From assembly GCA_045345765.1 (NCBI GenBank), contig CP148265.1, positions 3,100,001 to 3,164,000 on the forward strand: DNA of 64,000 nucleotides, in the 5' to 3' direction. Each line of letters opens with the position of its first letter. Within the stretch, counting starts at the first letter, position 1. The notes beneath the pieces were generated by a model. The model did not search any database, was not told the DNA's origin, and saw nothing but the letters and a program-made list of their open reading frames with translations. This DNA is from JAOARY01 sp045345765. GTDB taxonomy: Bacteria > Bacillota > Clostridia > Peptostreptococcales > Peptostreptococcaceae. Below are positions 62,423 to 64,000 of this stretch, in pieces. Position numbers and translations under genes: made by a program.

Positions 62423-64000
62423 TTAGTAGCCTTGTCTTACATTAAAATCATTCTTTATTAATTTCTCTATAAGTTTCATCTTTTGTTCTACTATATCTTG
62501 CATATCCTTCATTCCTAATTCTTCATAAAGCACTTGTGCCATCTTATAATGAATTAAAGAATCTTCGTATTTTCTTTCGTTATACAATTTATTAGCATCT
62601 TGATGGGCTTTTGTTGCACTTTCTTGTAATTTGATATTGTTCTTTAACTCTTCTTCCATCTCTTTTTTTAATTCTTCTTCTTGCTTTAATTCTTCTTCTT
62701 CTTGTTTTTTATCTTTTATTTTCTTTTTTTCATATATTTTATCTAATTTATCTATTGCTTCTTCTTTTGCTGATATAAAATATATTTCTCTAGCCAAATC
62801 TCTGGCTTTTATAAATTCCATTTCACTTTCATAAAGATTATCTAACAAAAATTGATTTTCACCTCTTTTTATCAAATCCAATACTTCTATATGTTTGTTT
62901 ATCAAAAACAATCTATTATTCACATAGTCTAATGCAATATTGTCCAAATAATATGAATCATCTTTTACTTTTTTGAATTTTTCAAAGGCTTTTTCATATT
63001 TTTCTTCTTTGAATTCTTCATCCGCTCTTAAAATTAATTCTAAGAGTTTGACTCTTTTGTCTATATAATCACGTTCTTCTTCATCTCTTAATTTTTTTGC
63101 AAGGTTTAATGCGCTATTAAATTCTTCTTTTCCTCTTACATAATTATCTTCTTCTATGTATTTTAGAGCGCTTTGTTTGTAAAAATTCATATCTTCTATA
63201 TTTTTTAGTTTTTCTTTATGTTTTTTATACGCAAAATAAGCAAATGTACCAATTATAAGGAGTAATATTATTGTTATTATAAGGATTTTTTTGATTAGTT
63301 TTTTTAGCTTTGGATTTGTATAAGTTTTGTCTACAAATATCGTTGCTATTGTGTAATTATCAAATTCATCCATATTTTTTACTAATATTAATTCTTCTAA
63401 ATTATCATTTGCTTCTATTGGATCTTTTACTTCGTCTAATGCGTCTAGTATTTCTCCTTCTGATAAGTTCTCCCACATTCCTCTTGTGCAAAGCACTATG
63501 GTATCACTTTCTTCTAATTTGTATTTTCTTGATATATAAGGCGTTAGCCTACTTTTTTGTCCTAGATAACAGTATAAATTGTTTCTTTCTTCATGCTTTT
63601 GAGCTTTATCTTTTGGGATTTTTTCTTCATCCAAATACATCTGTGATAGAGATTGGTCTTTACTTTGATATTTTATAAATCCATCTCTTATAAGATATAG
63701 TCTTGTATTTCCTATTGTTGCATATCTAAATTTTGAATAATTTGATACTATTACTGTAAGCGAAGCTTTTAATGGTCTATCTATACTTGCTTTTTTTAGT
63801 TCTTCACTTGTTTTTTTTAAGATATTGTTTAGATATCTTTTTGAGAAACTTTGTTTTTCGCTAAATTCACTTATGACTTTTTTGATTGCTATTTTTGATG
63901 ATGTTAAATCCTTGTCTTCATCTATCCCATCTGCTATTACATATATTGCGTATTTATCAAATTCTACAAAAGCAAAGTAATCTTTGTTTTGTAAATAAGT
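62423..64000 (-). CDS. PP2C-family protein phosphatase with TM and helical repeats, 5' end outside
   Basis: The open frame runs to the right edge; 525 residues are visible. At the start are AIYVIADGIDEDKDLT (PP2C metal motif 'DG.G/D') and TIGNTRLYLIRDGFIKYQ. Then TIVLCTRGMWENLSEGEILD and FDNYTIATIFVD, which correspond to the 'llcSDGlwd.l' and 'DN.t.i.v' motifs, with substitutions. A single TM segment (about 240-260, IITIILLLIIGTFAYFAYKK) separates the inward-facing phosphatase from 250 residues of coiled-coil/TPR-like helices. PP2C phosphatases gate type VI systems by reversing kinase-driven activation, so this is likely the regulator of the cluster. Confidence 0.78.
   Translation of the reverse strand, partial: TYLQNKDYFAFVEFDKYAIYVIADGIDEDKDLTSSKIAIKKVISEFSEKQSFSKRYLNNILKKTSEELKKASIDRPLKASLTVIVSNYSKFRYATIGNTRLYLIRDGFIKYQSKDQSLSQMYLDEEKIPKDKAQKHEERNNLYCYLGQKSRLTPYISRKYKLEESDTIVLCTRGMWENLSEGEILDALDEVKDPIEANDNLEELILVKNMDEFDNYTIATIFVDKTYTNPKLKKLIKKILIITIILLLIIGTFAYFAYKKHKEKLKNIEDMNFYKQSALKYIEEDNYVRGKEEFNSALNLAKKLRDEEERDYIDKRVKLLELILRADEEFKEEKYEKAFEKFKKVKDDSYYLDNIALDYVNNRLFLINKHIEVLDLIKRGENQFLLDNLYESEMEFIKARDLAREIYFISAKEEAIDKLDKIYEKKKIKDKKQEEEELKQEEELKKEMEEELKNNIKLQESATKAHQDANKLYNERKYEDSLIHYKMAQVLYEELGMKDMQDIVEQKMKLIEKLIKNDFNVRQGY

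Overview
The window is very AT-rich DNA, densely coded, with strong AGGAGG/AGGTG ribosome-binding sites and frequent GTG/TTG starts. A long-form glutamine synthetase, a YnbB-type PLP enzyme and a LexA gene divergent from a LysM (YneA-like) gene point to an anaerobic low-GC Firmicute, most likely a Clostridia member near the Peptostreptococcaceae. No rRNA, tRNA or CRISPR array was seen.

(1) 1-11.7 kb is core-like. It opens with the end of an iron-controlled operon: a type II thioesterase and an NRPS adenylation domain whose visible specificity residues fit cysteine, behind a promoter whose -35 lies inside a perfect 7-1-7 Fur box. Next come a Xer-like tyrosine recombinase with dif-like sites around it, a YnbB-like enzyme, glutamine synthetase, and a yneA-lexA pair sharing three SOS boxes, followed by two unknown exported or anchored proteins.

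(2) 11.8-14.0 kb is an insertion scar: a truncated hydrolase, an IS607-type element with intact TnpB and a decayed tnpA, and a small membrane protein.

(3) 14.1-38.7 kb is the outstanding part: a 24.6-kb, ten-gene, one-strand defence-like operon. Transcription order is an HD-less Cas10-like protein, two multi-domain RAMP (Cas7-like) proteins, a TIGR03984-like small protein, a TIGR03986-type RAMP with an extra C-terminal domain, a giant P-loop ATPase, a second TIGR03986-type RAMP, a free-standing copy of the extra domain, a second giant P-loop ATPase, and a 1,089-aa adenosine deaminase with all metal-site motifs. The last two genes look like RADAR (RdrA-RdrB). The operon therefore joins a type III CRISPR-like effector to a RADAR-like ATPase/deaminase pair, with no Cas6, Cas1/Cas2 or array in view. 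The inferred role is RNA-sensing or RNA-guided anti-phage defence through adenosine deamination.

(4) 39-44 kb carries uracil-DNA glycosylase, a TPR protein, a TPR-AAA+ ATPase, a DUF434 protein and a membrane protein. (5) 44.6-47.2 kb is a two-gene + strand operon of eukaryote-like enzymes: a PsiD/phosphatidylserine-decarboxylase-like enzyme and an S10 serine carboxypeptidase without a signal peptide.

(6) 47.2-64 kb (minus strand, running off the right edge) looks like the accessory/baseplate half of a contractile injection system or type VI-like apparatus: a PP2C phosphatase with TM and helical repeats, an actin/Hsp70-fold ATPase, two VgrG-like proteins (one with a toxin-like hydrophobic tail), a DUF4280 PAAR-like protein, possible immunity and DcrB-like proteins, and a BspA-type leucine-rich-repeat protein built from almost identical 264-bp tandem units. 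Sheath and tube genes are not in the window.
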